Assembly: GCA_031290075.1 (NCBI GenBank)
Contig: JAITOG010000106.1
Span: forward strand, 1-5,173
Direction: 5' to 3'
DNA from: Holosporales bacterium
Lineage (GTDB): Bacteria > Pseudomonadota > Alphaproteobacteria > BNTO01
DNA length: 5,173 bases
The notes below the pieces were generated by a model that worked only from the letters and a program-made list of their open reading frames with translations, ran no database searches and had not been told where the DNA came from. Below are positions 5,064 through 5,173 of this stretch, piece after piece. The stretch's first letter is position 1. The number at the start of each line of letters is the position of its first letter. Position numbers and translations under genes: made by a program.

Positions 5064-5173
5064 TACGCATGAGAAATTTTCTTGACAACTTCAATTAAAT
5101 GTTTGAACGACATAGAATTACGTCTCATAAGTGATTTTACAGACTGTTCAGGTTTTTTCCTAGCTTTGACCAG
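5063..5173 (-). CDS. 3' end of an unidentified gene (partial)
   Basis: An open frame enters from the right edge and ends at a TAG stop at 5065-5063, giving 36 residues. It begins LVKARKKPEQSVKSLMRR and ends HLIEVVKKISHA. The piece is rich in lysine and arginine and looks helical, with no recognisable motif, so I do not assign a function. It reads in the same direction as the genes that follow. The stop runs directly into a GC-rich repeat and then the rpsT promoter region. Reality as a coding end is moderately likely because the frame is open to the window edge and has a plausible amino-acid composition, but 36 codons is a short test. Confidence 0.4.
   Translation of the reverse strand: MVKARKKPEQSVKSLMRRNSMSFKHLIEVVKKISHA

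Overview
The window is AT-rich bacterial DNA using the standard code (TGA, TAG and TAA all serve as stops). Every convincing gene lies on the minus strand, so the biological order runs from high to low coordinates. Gene content and style suggest an alphaproteobacterium, probably a host-associated member of the Rickettsiales/Holosporales type. The reasons are the AT-rich composition, a thioredoxin-reductase-like ferredoxin-NADP reductase next to rpsT, and repeats inserted in frame into genes in the manner of Rickettsia palindromic elements. This placement is inference; no rRNA or other marker is present to settle it.

Layout from the right edge: the 3' end of an unidentified gene (5063-5173); a short spacer with a GC-rich direct repeat and a good sigma70-type promoter; then a tightly packed run of five genes: rpsT (ribosomal protein S20), a type-2 ferredoxin-NADP(+) reductase, a FieF/YiiP-like cation diffusion facilitator, an AlkD-like DNA glycosylase and prmC (release factor glutamine methyltransferase). 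rpsT and the reductase overlap by 1 nt, the reductase and the transporter are 11 nt apart, and alkD and prmC overlap by 4 nt. One transcript from the rpsT promoter is therefore plausible. The only large gap in the run (about 394 nt, 2184-2577) is almost entirely a repeat element. Left of prmC lies a short ORF with an N-terminal hydrophobic segment that looks like the front half of a frameshifted membrane/coiled-coil gene.

The most notable thing is a family of three related repeats that an ordinary gene annotation would miss. A long copy (about 2222-2550) fills the transporter-alkD gap. A shorter copy (2697-2884) sits in frame inside the transporter's cytoplasmic domain and adds about 61 residues. 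A 46-nt end fragment (747-792) sits in frame inside prmC and adds about 14 residues. The two larger copies end in matching inverted repeats of about 33-38 nt and carry further nested palindromes. They differ in how much central material they retain, so they look like full and internally deleted versions of one non-autonomous palindromic mobile element. The encoded peptide K-P-I-S-S-S-K-(F/V)-E-G occurs in both host proteins.

The genes do not form one pathway: translation (S20, PrmC), redox (reductase), metal efflux (CDF) and DNA repair (AlkD) are simply co-located housekeeping functions.
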